Both the position numbers and the translations under genes were made by a program. The notes beneath the pieces are model-generated. The model was not told the origin of the DNA, made no database searches, and saw nothing but the letters and a program-made list of their open reading frames with translations. Below, piece after piece: positions 10,724 to 22,894 of a stretch of DNA of 64,000 bases. Where the stretch lies: positions 248,001 to 312,000 of the forward strand of contig JADCRB010000066.1 of assembly GCA_021464245.1 (NCBI GenBank), given 5' to 3'. This stretch comes from Carallia brachiata. Taxonomy: Eukaryota; Streptophyta; Magnoliopsida; Malpighiales; Rhizophoraceae. Every line of letters starts with the position of its first letter. Positions within the stretch are counted from its first letter, which is position 1.

Positions 10724-11408
10724 TGTAAAGCGTAAATTTCAAGCCTAAAACAATTAAACTCGAAAATACAAAAATAACTTACAAATAAAAATTGTAAAGT
10801 AAAAGAAAATTTACGTGGGATCGATCTCCGTAGATCCTCCGATTAGTGTTCCTTTTTTGACTCCGTCAAGAGCTGCACGAGCTTGATCTTGACAGAAATA
10901 ATTTCCACTGCTTTTTCTTGAACTGGATAGACTGAAACTGTGTCTGATTTGGATGTTTTGACTACGTTTAGGAATCGTAGAGACTTGATCTGAGCCGATC
11001 TGACTTAATTTCACCGAGGGTCGAATGGACTTGTTCTCGAATGAGTTGACTGGATTTTGCTGAGGGTCGTATGAGGCTTAATCCCAGCCGGATTTGTAAT
11101 ATTTTGATTTTTTTTTTTTACTATCTCTCTCTTTTTTTCTTTTTTTTTTTTCTTCTTTCTTTTTTTTTTCTTTTTTCGCTTGCTTCGCTGCCCTTTTTTT
11201 TTTTTTGTGCGTCGCTGCTGCTGGCTGCCTTCTTCTTTTTCTTCTGCTGCTTTCTAATTGGGGGGAGGCCATTTATAGGCCTCCCCCATGCCTGCCACCA
11301 ACCAATTGGTTGGTGGCATTAAAGGCAAAGGTTGGCAGTTGCCAACCTTCAAGGTTGGCGGCTGCCAACCATTATTTTTTTTTTTTTTTTTTTATTTATT
11401 TGTTTACA
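10724..11408 (-). repeat. 5' LTR of the Tat element
   Basis: A 685-bp repeat matching 1363-2042. It carries the same T-rich runs and the same 24-bp perfect palindrome (11294-11317), followed by the two GGTTGGC inverted repeats. It should hold the element promoter. I could not pick a TATA box with certainty. Confidence 0.95.
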
Positions 11409-11939
11409 CTCTACTTGAAAGCAATAACAACAGCTCAAATGCAGGGAAAATCAGTCAGAACATTCTGGAAAAATCATCCGGTTTTAAATTATAGATTGAG
11501 AGAAGGGATGAATACCACAATTCAGCTGCAAAGAGAAGAATTGGTTTTTTTTTTTTTGGGGAACAAACATACAACACTCCATATAATCAACGGACTCATT
11601 AGAGTTAGTGTAGTGCAGCATTATGGCACAACAACACAGTTGACATAATATCATACCTATAGCTCTGGCAGTTCCAATAAGCAAGTGTTTGTGCTGCAGG
11701 AGCACCAAGTGGTGAGTGGAGGCCAGAATGTGAACCCAAATGGGAAGGGGAGAGTACCAACTCCACTCTCTGGATAGAACATATGATACTGCGACGGGCC
11801 ATTGATGCAACATGATCTTGCATATGACCCTCGAATGCAAACTCAAACACGATTGTCATCACATACACAAATCATTAGTCCAGCAGAATAATCATTGGAT
11901 GCTCTGTCTTCCTCCAGCAGGTCCAATTTCAAGAGCAGA

Positions 11940-12536
11940 AGGGAATAACAAAGATATTCAAACCAATATGACTACAAGCAATTGAGTTCTTGAACCCCTT
12001 CTTTCTGCGTCAAACTGAAACGATCCAAAGCCTCATCCGCCAATTCATTTGCAGCAAACCCCATGAATGTTATGTAATTGAACTCCGGAAGCTGAAAATG
12101 ACTTCAACATTTTCTCAAAGTCGACTGCAAAATCAAAATATCCACACAACAGTTGAATTTCTTCTGGTATGCATAACCTACTCCAGATAAAAACATCGAA
12201 ATAAGGGTGAAAAAATAACAGTTTCTGAAAGAATTTATAATTTAACACGTAGAAAGAATCAAAGACAATCCTTCCTTCACCAGAAGGGTGTCCCTCAGAT
12301 GAGAGAAGACGGAAAGGGAAAAAAAAATAAAAAACAGAGAAAAAGTGGCAATATAAATTCCCAGGTCGCTGAAATATGAAGATTAGACATGTAAATCGTT
12401 TTTATTTATAGAATTATAGGATTTTGATTCAGAACAAATGAAGATTAATGATGTCGCTTGTAATATTTGTGTACATTGTCTCGTGATTAAGGGAAAAAAA
12501 ATTTACAAAAAGAGCTTAAAAAATCTAAGCATATTT
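11940..12536. other. 3' flank of the first NLR, duplicated near 36.2 kb
   Basis: Bases about 11985-12210 match 36220-36425 with scattered differences (for example TTTCTGCGTCAAA and TTGAATTTCTTCTGGT in both). This is the downstream flank of both NLR copies and marks one end of the duplicated block. I see no gene in it. Confidence 0.7.
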
Positions 12537-12571
12537 TATTATTATTATTATTATTATATTATTATTATTAT
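12537..12571. repeat. (ATT)n microsatellite
   Basis: About eleven ATT units with one interruption. Confidence 0.9.
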
Positions 12572-12706
12572 AACAACAAAAACTGCTATCCTAGTTGACC
12601 AGGGGCAAAGAAGGAGATGAAGAAAAACGAAAGTAAATTTGCACCCAAAAAAAAAAAAGCAAAAAGGACATAAATAAAAGTAAAAGACAAACCTTGTTTC
12701 GTGGTC

Positions 12707-15660
12707 TCAAAATATTCTGACATCAATATTAGGAGAGATTTTGGACCAATCTTCTCCCTTCTCCTTCTTGTAGCGTTTTGCCAGAAGATCGCTTTGGTCG
12801 ACTACCAGTGTAAGAAGCATTGTATTTTGCAGAATATAATTTGGCAATGCCTTTAAATCCGGGCAGTAATGAATTTTCAAAGTGCGAAGGGATGGCATTA
12901 TTGCAATAGAAGGAGATTTGGCAGTGCCATCATTATTATAATTATAATCATCCCACTCTTCCCAGCTAGTCATGTAATTGAATACAAGTTTTGTCAATTT
13001 GGGGAAAGCAGCAACAACAACTACCGGTGAAGAAGAAGAAGAAGATGATGATGATGATGCTGATATAATTTGGCTCTTTCTGTCACCACCAATTTGAGGA
13101 GTTTCTATTCCTAAAAGCTCAACCCCTACTTTTTTAACACTCCACATTCTATCCAAGACAAGAGTTTCAAGAGACGGCAACTTACCCAATGAAGGCAAGT
13201 GTGAGCACTGAGGACAATCAGATAACTTAATATGCCTCAGATTCGTTAATGAATTGATCATCCAACCAGGAAGGGCCGTACCTTTGTAGCTGCTTATCTC
13301 ATGAATCTCCAAGTTTGGAGATGGCTCCAAGGCTTCTAGCAAATGATCTAATTCTTTTTTCCTTCCTCGTCTTCTCTGGACTTAAAATGTAGTTGCAATT
13401 GAGTGATGTCTTGCTTTTTCTTGAGCTCTGCTTCCTTGGCCTCACACGCATGATTATGTGCACCCAAATTTTTTATGTGAAGCCTTCCTTGAAGTTGGTT
13501 CAGATTCTTCAATCGCCAAGAGAGAACGCATTGCCATCACAACCAACATCAACCACCTCTAATGTCTTCAGACCAGTTATTTGCGCAATTCCTTTTGGCA
13601 ACCTACCAGGGCCTTCGTAATTATGAAGATGCCTTAACTTAATTAGTTTTCGAATCCCAAGAGGCAACTGCAAATAATCACTGCATGAAGAAACATCTAT
13701 GGTCTGCAAATTATGCAGTTCACATAGTGTTTCAGGCACTTTCTTCAAGTTACGATTGTAAGACAAATCAAGATATCTCAAATGAACCAAATTACTAATG
13801 GAGGAAGGGATCTCCGCATAGTCACATTCTTTGAGGCCCAACGATCTTGCATGTGTTAATTCACTGAAAAAACTTGATAAGCCTGTTGTTTTCCGCGACA
13901 ACCAGATACTGCCATCGGGTTGGCCGAAGAATGATTCAGAACGAGCTGCAAACCTGGTTCCTCTTCCAAATTGCAAAAATAATAGGCTTCGCATTTTTCG
14001 AATGCCTTTAAAGGTATCCAAAGATAGCTCATGTTTTGGAAGCATCAAACCTAAATGACGCACATTTTGGGATACAGAACCCATGATTGACTCCATTGGA
14101 CCATTGTGCCACACACTATGACATTCATTCCGTGCAATTATATGAACAAAATCATGCACTATGTCATGCATTTTACAGCTATAGATAGTATGATCATCGA
14201 CTGTTTCTTTTAAGAAATCTTGAAAGAAAGAACGCATTGCTAAATTTTGGAAGTACTGTTCTCCAATTCCCTCCAAATCATCGCTCTGTTTTTGCTTAAG
14301 AAAGCCTTGAGCCATCCACAGTTCTATCAATTGTTTCCTCTCAATCTCGTAATCCTTTGGGAAGATAGCACAATAGGAGAAACACTGTTTCAGTGCTGGA
14401 GACAAATCAAGATAGCTCAACCATAAAGCGGGAAAAATATCCCTTTGAAATTCTTCTAGTTCCCAAATCTCACTTTTTAAAACACTTTCCCACTCTTTTC
14501 TAGATTTTCTAATCCTTAGATAGCCCCCCAAAACCTTTGCTGCAAGAGGCAAACCCCTGCACCTCCTTGAAAGGTTTTTACCAATCTCTTCTAAACGTTT
14601 GCATTCTTCAGTACCCCTATCAAACAATGCTATTTTACTCACAATTAACCAACATTCCTCATCAGACAAAATCCTTATCTTCAAAATATCATCTTTGAAA
14701 CAATCCATAACCGACGCAACATTCTCTTTGCGTGTGGTCACCAAAACTTTACTTCCGGGTAAACCACAACTTAGAGATTGTTTTAACCTATGCCACTTGT
14801 CAGGGTTTTCTTCCCATACATCATCCAAAATTAAAAGAAACTTTGTTCGCTGAATAGTTTCCCTTATATTTTGCAACAAGCTTTCTAATTCAGTGACTTT
14901 TGGAGTAGACTTTAAAAGAGATTCAAGAATTGCCTTAGCAACTCTAGTCTCATCGAAAGAATCTGAGACACAGACCCAGATTCTCTCATTAAAATACTTC
15001 TTTATCCTATCATCATTAAAAGCAAATTGTGCAAGAGTTGTCTTGCCGATACCTCCCATCCCTACCATAGAGAGAACACGGAGGTCTACCTTGTTACCAT
15101 CACTCGACAACTTATTTATTAATTCACTTTTTTCCTCCTCCCTCCCCTTCACATCTTTATGTCAATCATAGAAATGGTCCTAGGTTGCTCAGTTATTGGG
15201 TTTCCTTCTTTTGGAACAAAATGGTAGCGTGCTTTCTCCTGGGCAATATCGTCTAACCTTTCTTTCAGCTCTTTTATCTTGTTAGCAATGTCATGACGCA
15301 AACCAACTTGTTTCCAACAAAAGCAAGGTGACCGTAAGAAGGAGCTTACCTTCCACCTAGGCTCGGGTTCCTGTTCATCTCCAGGTTTGTTTTGTGAGCT
15401 GAGAATTGCAGCTTCCCAATCGTCCAACACGTCCCAATGTCGTAAGCGACATCTTTGAGTTTCTCCAGCCAGTCTCTGACGGTGACCTCCTTCACTTGCT
15501 TTGTCTCTGCATCGGCGATCACGGCTTGGATAGCAGTGAGATTGCCGGTCAGCTTCTCAACTTCCTTTTTAACACCCACTACAAGCCTCACCTCTTGCTC
15601 AAGCTCGCGAACCATGATGGAAACCAGCTGCTCCACCGAAGAAACAAGTGCCTCAGCCAT
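12707..15660 (-). pseudogene. CC-NBS-LRR disease-resistance protein, RGA type, frame-broken (copy 1)
   Basis: An intracellular immune receptor of about 980 residues with no intron. Start MAEALVSSVEQL (15660) opens an Rx-type coiled coil (AIQAVIADAE, DWLEKLKDVAYD). The NB-ARC domain (15152-14100) has P-loop GMGGIGKTT, RNBS-A RIWVCVSDSF, kinase-2 LLILDDVW, RNBS-B GSKVLVTTR, CRGLPLAAKVLGG, RNBS-D LKQCFSYCAIFPKDYE and MHD in SCKMHDIVHDF, all intact. Leucine-rich repeats follow (LRYLDLSYN, LPLGIRKLIKLRHL, LPSLGKLPSLETL) to the end EDWSKISPNIDVRIF. A polyserine run lies near 13060. Compared with copy 2, it has a 2-base loss near 15430, an indel near 15155, a 1-base loss near 13512 and one near 13345. 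The motifs are conserved, so the breaks are recent or are consensus errors. Confidence 0.92.
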
Positions 15661-16920
15661 TAGTATATTGACAACACAAAGTAGAAAACTGATGGATTAG
15701 AGTAAGTGAAAGCTGAAACATGATATGGACAAGTATTATTTCTTCTGCTTTGGTTGATGTCTGAGGAGGCTCTTTGTGTTCCCTTAAATAAGACAATGAT
15801 GCTTACTACAGAAACAAATTCATCAATTGTTCATGCGAGCTTCAATGTAAGTGCTAAGCAAAGTATCAATAAAAGGACAATATTGTTCCTTACTTCCACA
15901 ATGAAGGTGGAATCCATGCTTTTGCTTTCCCTTTTGCTTTGATTATTTTTGTTACTTTTAGCATACAAGTTTTTAGCACATATATATACCTTCCTTACGG
16001 TAATCACAAAGGACATTCTAAATTTGACAGCTAATAAATCAACAACATAATAAAAGTTGCATTATTATTTATGCATGTTAATTGTTATATCTGATAAATA
16101 ATTTTGTAAATTATTCATTTTATAGTGTTTGAGACTCGTACATCAAATGTTTTTGCTAATTAATCCTTTTCAACGTATATTTCACTTTATTTTAAAAAAT
16201 CTGACATCAAATTCTGTCTACACTAATGTAAGGGTATATGAAAAAAAAAAATAATAAACTAAAGCAAGGAAGAGGCACCTTTTGTGTAGTTCACAAGAAA
16301 AAGGTATGTACATGGAAGAATTACTTGTTGAGGGGTTTATTAAGGCGGAAGGGCCTATTCCCACGCCAGGAATTTGTCATGGCCAAGTTAAAAGGAATCT
16401 TCTAATTTTATTGGATTAATTCAATGAAATATGGTTACTTATTGAAATTTGATTCCGCTCGTTGAGTGGGTTGTAACTTGTAATTATTTATTAAAAAATT
16501 ATTAAAATGAATTCGATTTAATATAATATAAGATATATTCTAAAAAGTTAATATTAATTGAAAAATAATGAACTACAGTTATTGGCATTTTTTTTTACGT
16601 ACAGTTATTGGCATTTAATTGTAACTATATGGCATGAAAGTATTTATTTTATATTTATATCATATTTATATCATACTAGTTGACAATTAATAAAATAACT
16701 GGAGGAAGTGTCTTCAATTGTAGTATCCATAATTTTCAACGATAATTGAAAATTATGAATTGTAATTATTAGCACCTAATTATAATAGTATAGCGTTAAA
16801 AAATTTATATGATATTTAAGTTATGTTTAAATCATATTAAATTGTAAAATACCAATTAAAGAGAGTATAATAATAATTGTCTAATTAAAGAAAAGCTTGT
16901 TCGGAACTTTCTCAATATAC
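15661..16920. other. 5' flank of NLR copy 1, duplicated at 39552-40660
   Basis: No gene seen. The first 250 bp (GGTTGATGTCTGAGGA ... TGCGAGCTTCAA ... GTTCCTTACTTCCAC) hold the presumptive promoter and recur at 39600-39770 and, diverged, at 22895-23285. Beyond it is AT-rich sequence with the shared motif GGCGGAAGGGCCTATTCCCA (16344 and 40118), showing that the duplication includes over 1 kb of upstream DNA. Confidence 0.75.
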
Positions 16921-17990
16921 TACTTAAATTATTTAAATAAATAGATTTTCACGTTCCAAACCCTTTTTTTTTTTTTTTCTTTGAGCTCTCGCATGCATGG
17001 CACAACACATTCCCAACGTTTTATCGAATAGGTCACATCTTCCTCAAAAGTTGTTCTCTGACTCCAATTTGGAGCAATCATTCGAAACAATTTTTCTACT
17101 TTCAAATCATTTTTTTTTTTTTTAGTTTTTAGAAGCTGAAGACGAGCTAATTGAGGAGGCGATGGTGAGCTAACAAGTGAGTATGAAATTTTTTCTTTTC
17201 TGATTGGAGGAAAAACCCCAATCAAGCAGCCTCTCAATTTTTTTTTTTTTCAATTTCAGTTAAATAAGTGCAACTCGCCTTTTAAAGCAAACTCGACATT
17301 TGTGGACAGAAACTAGCCCCAAGTGAACCATTAAGTATAATCTCTTCTAACAAAGAAGAATGAGCCTAAATTGATATATTTATTCGCTAAAGATCAATTT
17401 CACTCAGTATCTTTTTGTATTTTGAATAACATTTTTTAAATTCAATTCAAAATATTAATTTTATCAGACTAATTTAACCCTTCCATTAAGTTCATAATTA
17501 AAAATGCTGAAACGGTGCCACGTGAGCATGGCACGTCATTGATTTTCAGAAAAATCAGGTCCGCGGAATGATATTTTATACAAAATATTAGTAATTTTGC
17601 TTGGAAAAATAAAAATAAAAATTCCAATGGTGAGAAACGAAAAAAGAAAACAAATTAAAATTTTCTTATTTGAATGAACACTAGTTTCACCTCCATCACC
17701 ATCATCGCCGACCACAACCACCGCCTACCTTACCTCCCACACTCTTCCCCAAAAAAAAAAAGAAAAAAAAACAACAACAAGAAGAAAGCAAAATCAAGAA
17801 AAAGGATAAATCAATAGACAAGAGACCACAACAATACAAGATATAAAATATCAAGATTTGTATGGCTTACCTGTTCCATAAAGAAATTCAAGTGACGACG
17901 AAGGCGGTGGCGGATAACATGTTTTCTGGTGACCAAATGGTAGCCGAGATTGATATACATACCAATGCAATTTCATTCACGGACAAACAA
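16921..17990. other. Intergenic, part of the duplicated NLR block
   Basis: Diverged similarity to 40640-41750, with shared stretches such as AGCTCTCG, TTTTCTGATTGGAGGAAAAA and ACTCGACATTTGTGGACAG-like wording. I see no convincing coding sequence. Confidence 0.55.
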
Positions 17991-18028
17991 TATCTGCAAA
18001 ATCATCAATGACTAGCAATGCCAATAAA

Positions 18029-18400
18029 TTACAACTCCATTGACAATTGCATTGATCTTTTTTCTTCAATTTTGTAATCTTCACCATCTCTTGTCTCTTC
18101 GATCTCCACAATATTGACGCCATTGTTTACACCGATGCCCGCTCCCGATCTCCATTCTGAACCGACCTTCCTAACTGCCGCATCCTCCCTCACCACTCTG
18201 TACACAGACACCGTCGGAATACTATTAGCAGCAGGCGCCGCCCCCCAATTACTATTAGGAGCGGAAGAGGGGAAGTGGACAAGGAAGTACTGAGTGTACT
18301 TGTCCACAGCAACGGTGGCCTTCGAGTTGTTAAGTGGAGGAGGAAAGGGCGTCGGCGGTAACCGTGGTGACGGATGTGAAGCTGGTGTTCGTTCAATTGA
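18029..18400 (-). CDS. Unrecognised ORF fragment (copy 1), conserved in both NLR blocks
   Basis: The minus-strand frame reads VDKYTQYFLVHFPSSAPNS, NWGAAPAANS, PTVSVYRVVRED and RKVGSEWRSGAGIGVNN, then an acidic tail (VEIEETRDGED). The second block has the same protein at 41832-42203, preceded by a proline-rich part. Several substitutions between the copies sit at variable residues while the main motifs are kept, which suggests a former gene. I do not recognise the family. Copy 1 lacks the proline-rich N-terminal stretch in frame and has lost bases around 18350. It may be a pseudogene. Confidence 0.4.
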   Translation of the reverse strand, partial: SIERTPASHPSPRLPPTPFPPPLNNSKATVAVDKYTQYFLVHFPSSAPNSNWGAAPAANSIPTVSVYRVVREDAAVRKVGSEWRSGAGIGVNNGVNIVEIEETRDGEDYKIEEKRSMQLSMEL

Positions 18401-18639
18401 GAAATCTTTAATTTTTTTTGTTTTTTTGGATTTTCACTTTATTGAAATTCTTAATTTTTTTTAAAAAAATTATTAATATTATGCAAAAAAAAAAAAAAAA
18501 AAAAAAAAAAGAAGGCATGTCAGCAGTCTACGCTGAACAAGCTATACTGATTTGTCCGAAAATTAATGATGTTGCATATTACGTGACACCATCTCAGCGT
18601 ATTTAACAGTAAAATTTAACAGAATGGTCACAGTAGTCT

Positions 18640-19231
18640 GACCAAATCAACGTTTCTAATCCAATTTAAGAAGACAAAAAAAAGTTCAGACAAGAATTAA
18701 TGAAAAGATGTGGCACTTATTTTAATTTTAAATATTTATAAATTTATTTAAAATTTTTTAATTTTTTAATTAAATTTTAAATTTTATAAATTAGTTCTTA
18801 CATTGACAGAAGTGATTAAACTAAAAAAATAATAGTTGATCAAATAGAGATAAATAAAAAATTCTTAAATATTATTTCTTCATTTTAATTAAGTACTTAA
18901 CATTCTAAACGTTTTCAATCAAGTTCTAAATGATTTAAAACTTTTTCAATTGAGTCCACTAATTTCAAAATGGTGATAATAGGGTATTTTGGGTCTTTTT
19001 TATTTATTATTATTTTTTGTCATTTTTTATTAGTTTTTTCATTTTAAAATATTTTTTAAAATGTTACAACTAGAAAATAGGGAAAAAACTGTATATATGG
19101 TTTTTTTCTCATTTTCATTTGGTCAACAGTTAGTTTTAATAATTTGACTGACTTTCGTTAACAGAAGAACTCGTTTGTAAAAAAATTGAAAAGTTTAGAA
19201 CTCGATTAAAAAAATATAAAAGACAACAAAT
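18640..19231. other. AT-rich intergenic sequence
   Basis: No coding signal, RNA gene or clear repeat seen. An A-run of about 27 bases lies just upstream at 18485-18511. Confidence 0.6.
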
Positions 19232-19236
19232 AATAT

Positions 19237-21079
19237 TGGAGACACGGAAACGAACATCAACAAAAAATATAGAAGTATAGAGAAAAGAAAAACATGAAAA
19301 CACGAAAACGAACACCAACAAAATTATAAAAGTATAGGGAAAAGAAAAATAGACAAACAGATATAACGTGGTTCAGTTTAGAGTTTACATCTACGAGCGA
19401 AGACGGATAAAGAATATTATTAACAAAGTAAATAAAGAAATTATAGTATCTCATAAAAAGTTTACTATTCTCAAAAGTCTAAATAGACACTCACTCTATT
19501 TGCACAAATCTCATAACAAACTAAATACTCAAGAATACAAGACTTGATATTAAGCCACAAAAGCCTCTCTTTCTTTATATTTCTTACAAATCTATCCATA
19601 AACCCAATACCACCAATATAAGATATCATAACAGACATGTTTATAACACATAAATAACACTATCAAATTGGTACCTCTTAGTACCGCAAAGTAATACAAC
19701 TCTCCTTGCCAATAAAAACTCATATTTATATGTGGGGGGAGCTAGATGAAAAAGGAAGACAAATTAATATCTGGACAGATCACCATAAATAACCTTTTCT
19801 TTTTTTAGTATTTCCTTCTCTCCACTCCAAGTTTGTTTTGTCCTCACTTCACGCATATTTTGTTATCACTTCACGCAGCATTTATTTAACGACTACATTT
19901 GGGTCTGACACTAATAATTCTCTTCCTCAAACCCAAATGGGAAAATTTTCGTATCCTTCTTATAAGAATTAAGTGAGATAGTAACAAAATAAAAATTCCT
20001 CGAAATTATCTTCTCCAAAGTGAGTTGAGATGGGACTTGAGACTCCAAGTGTAATTTTGCAAAATTTCAAAAGCCGTCACATGTGGTCACAGAACAACAA
20101 TTTTCTTTTTCGAAACAAAGCAAACCTATTTAGTCAAGAATACCTCAACTGCAACAAAAAACTGTTACTACGATCGAATTTCTTGATAATAAAATTTGTT
20201 GATATCAAACCTGAACTCCTTAGAATAGAACCTTAGCTATAACCTGTCCCTCGTCGAACGGTCAGCTCTGATACTACTATTGGGAAATTCTACCTTACTA
20301 AACTGAAGCTCCGATACTACTATTGGATTCCAGAAACGCGGAAATGAGTACGAACAAAATTATAAAGTATAGGGAAAGGGAAAATATAGATACACAGATA
20401 TAACATAGTTCAGTTTAGGGCTTACGTTCATGAGCAAAGACGGATAAAGAATATTATTGACGAAGTAAATAAAAAAATTACAGTGTTTCATTAAAGATTT
20501 ACTATCTCAAAAGCCTAAATAGACACTTACCCTATTTATACAAACCTCATAGCAAATTAAATACTCAAGAGTATAAAAACTTGATACTAAGTGACAAAAG
20601 CCTCTCTTTCTCTTAGTATATTTATCACAAATCCATCTACAAACCCAATACTACCAATATAAGATATTTATATCCATCTACAAACCCAATACTACCAATA
20701 TAAAACTTGATACTAGGTGCAAAATCCTCTCTTTCTCTTAGTATATTTATCACAAATCCATCTACAAACCCAATACTACCAATATAAGATATCATAATAG
20801 AATATGTCTGTAACACATAAATAATACTCTTAAACTGGTACCTCTTAATATTACAAGGTAGTAGAACTCTCTCTGCCAATAAAAAAACTCATATTTATAT
20901 ATGGAAGAACTAAACAAAAATGGAGACAAATTAATATGAATAGATCACCATAAATAACTTTTTTCTTATTAATAGTCTCTTTCTTTCCACTGAAAGTTTG
21001 CTCTGCCTCCACTTCACGCATATTTTGTCCTCATTTCACGCAGCATTTATTTCATGACTGAATTTGGTTGACGCCAACA
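19237..21079 (-). mobile_element. Non-coding LTR retrotransposon (TRIM/LARD-like)
   Basis: Two direct repeats, 19237-19910 (674 bp) and 20324-21079 (756 bp), flank about 410 bp without coding sequence. On the minus strand the LTRs start TGT and end CCA. The flanking 5-mers AATAT (19232-19236) and AATCT (21080-21084) fit a target duplication with one change. Next to the right LTR, on the minus strand, is AGTAGTATCGGAGC, close to the initiator-Met PBS TGGTATCAGAGC. A second copy, AGTAGTATCAGAGC, lies 44 bp further in. The right LTR is longer because of an internal duplication of about 100 bp around 20640-20790 (ATCCATCTACAAACCCAATA three times). Divergence marks it as old. Confidence 0.75.
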
Positions 21080-21084
21080 AATCT

Positions 21085-22320
21085 TGATGTGTGAGTTGTT
21101 GATGACGAGTTCATGAGATGGGTTTCTTTATGAAAATGATTGTCCTTCTTTTCTACGATACTTGGTTTGCGCTTGTTTGATTTGATGGAAAAGAGGCTTG
21201 GATCTGGGTCATGTGCATTTTAGTTGCCGTGGGGTAAGGGGGTTGGAAATTGTTTTTCTTTTTCTTTCGGAAATTTTGGGTTGCCCTGAGAACTAAAATC
21301 TCACTCCCAGTGCTTTTTTTTTTTAATTGATTCGGGGGAGTAGGTTTCTGAAATTTGTGTTGTTATGTGTGAAGTACCTTTTTAAAAGGCAAATTTTAGT
21401 GTAACGGAAAATTTTAACTTCATGGTCACGGGTTCAATTTGTAAAAATATATGTTTTTTGATAAAACAAAAGAAAGTTATGTAAATTAACTACTCTCTAG
21501 ATTCTACAAACATGAGAACCTCGGGTATGGAGATGCCTTTTTTTATGCTTGAAGTCTGTTCATGTGATTCTGTTTGAGGAGAGCAATGTTTGATCTTGTG
21601 GGAAGCTAGTCTTTGAATCAAGTTATGTTTCAGATGACTTAATTATAATAAATTTTGAAAATTTAAGACTGAAATAAAATAGTAAAAAAATTAAAGATTT
21701 AATTGCAAAAATTTAAAAATTTTAAATTAATTTTCCTTCATCCCAATCCCAAAATAAAGAGAGTTCTATTCCGAATTATGTTTGCGCGTTCTTGGACAGG
21801 ATTCAGATCCGAATAGAGTTATGGTGACTAGTTTTAAAATTTTTTTTTAATTAATTATTTTATTTTATTTTGAATTAAATGTTAGGTGTACATCTCATAT
21901 TATCAATCTTTCATATGTAGACATGTTCACGTTTATAGATTAATCAAATTCATTAATATACATTAACGGCAAGATAGATTTATTACATATGCTTGCCAAA
22001 ACAGCCTTATTACATGATGGTGAAGTTTCTTGGTGTCAAGCTACTCTTAGCTATGTTTTTACTCTCGTTGAATCTGATGTACATGCTCTTTTAAGATGAA
22101 TGAAATGCATTATTTTTTCCCGAAATAAAAAAAAAAGACAGATTTATTACAAAATTTGTTTTTTGGTTAATCAGTAATTTATATCTAAATTGATTTTGTT
22201 ATGAAATTGTGAAAAATTGTTATATTTTATTAAAAAATAAAACAACGACAACAACAACAACAAGAAGGAAAGAGGTCCTACACAAGGAAAGAGTTCAACG
22301 CTATGATCTTTGCTTATTTA
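21085..22320. other. Intergenic, with a possible LINE 3' end near 21.98-22.13 kb
   Basis: No gene is evident. At 21980-22132 a short plus-strand stretch ends in an A-rich tail (CCCGAAATAAAAAAAAAA), which resembles a truncated LINE 3' end. The rest is AT-rich. Confidence 0.4.
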
Positions 22321-22560
22321 AACCCCGAAGCTAACATGCTCTGTATTCAGGCATGTTAGCTGTCGTTTTTGTATGTGGAGAGGGCAATTCTGTTGCCCAC
22401 TATTTAGCTAAATCCTCTAGTTTGGTAGCTGATGAATCAGTGTGGGCTGGTGTTGTTGTCTCACCACTGTTTGCTTCTTTGCTGGAACACGACGTATGAA
22501 ATAAGTAATGCCTCCTCTGTCTAATAGAATGGTTTTTTGATCAAAGAAATATAAAGATTA
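22320..22560 (+). mobile_element. LINE remnant: end of an RNase H domain
   Basis: The plus-strand frame reads GEGNSVAHYLAKSSSLVADE, SVWAGVV and LFASLLEHDV before a stop. The pattern GNxVAHxLA ... DExVW is the usual C-terminal end of the RNase H domain of plant L1-like LINEs. Nothing upstream is recognisable, so it is severely 5' truncated. A close copy lies at 44690-44870. Confidence 0.65.
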
Positions 22561-22894
22561 ATATATGAGATGATTTTTGTCAAACTAAATGTTAGAGTTT
22601 AATATATGATTACACTTGTATCTCAACAAACAGTTCAAATTTTTGGGTTGATTGATTTTCTGAAGTAGTCTCAAAAACTTTATAACTAGCTAAGAGATCA
22701 TGGATTCAAATCGTCATCTCTCATTCATCGCATTTAGTTATGATTTTTCCCAGAAGCTCTACGCTGAAAAGTTCAGATAATTTCATATGTAAGTTATTTC
22801 GTGGAATTTGACCAGAAATTCAAGCAGGCCATGAATGATAAGAAATTCACAAAGTAATGATATTCATCGAATAGTGGGTGTGTTTGTCTAACTA

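Larger units (their letters stand above)
1363..11408 (-). mobile_element. Complete Tat-type Ty3/Gypsy LTR retrotransposon with target-site duplication
   Basis: A full-length element on the minus strand. Its LTRs begin TGTAAAC and end CTTTACA when read on that strand, and the 5-bp duplication CTCTA sits at 1358-1362 and 11409-11413. Order in transcription sense: 5' LTR, PBS, Gag, protease, RT, first RNase H, second RNase H, integrase, a 2-kb 3' region with a homeodomain ORF, PPT, 3' LTR. There is no chromodomain after integrase. The double RNase H and that order are the known hallmark of the plant Tat lineage. The LTRs differ by a handful of substitutions and small indels, so the insertion is not brand new. 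Gag, RT, RNase H and integrase all carry frame breaks, so this copy looks non-autonomous. Confidence 0.95.
260..11935 (-). pseudogene. HD-ZIP III transcription factor 3' fragment (ATHB-15/ATHB-8-like), split by a retrotransposon
   Basis: HD-ZIP III proteins are nuclear transcription factors for vascular and meristem patterning. Only the MEKHLA-side end of one is present. Pieces in minus-strand order: about 11935-11657 (SALEIGPAG, a frame break, then FEFAFEGHMQ ... SIQRV ... CQSYR); 1159-1054 (SYLDVELLKSNSEGSES ... CCSLK); from 549 (ALPVFTFANQAGLDMLETT, VALQDITLE); and about 392-260 (CLQGGICLSS ... FVNWSFV, stop at 260-262). Splice signals fit: donor GTATGA after 11657, acceptor TTTTCCAG before 1159, and the joined codon phase is kept. 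The 10-kb Tat element lies in this intron. Homeodomain, zipper and START domains are missing, so the miR166 site of the family is too. A TGA replaces the Trp of the conserved AVAWKVL motif and the IFDD...IMQQ segment is lost. The C-terminal wording is closest to the ATHB-15/8 branch, judged from memory. Confidence 0.88.
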
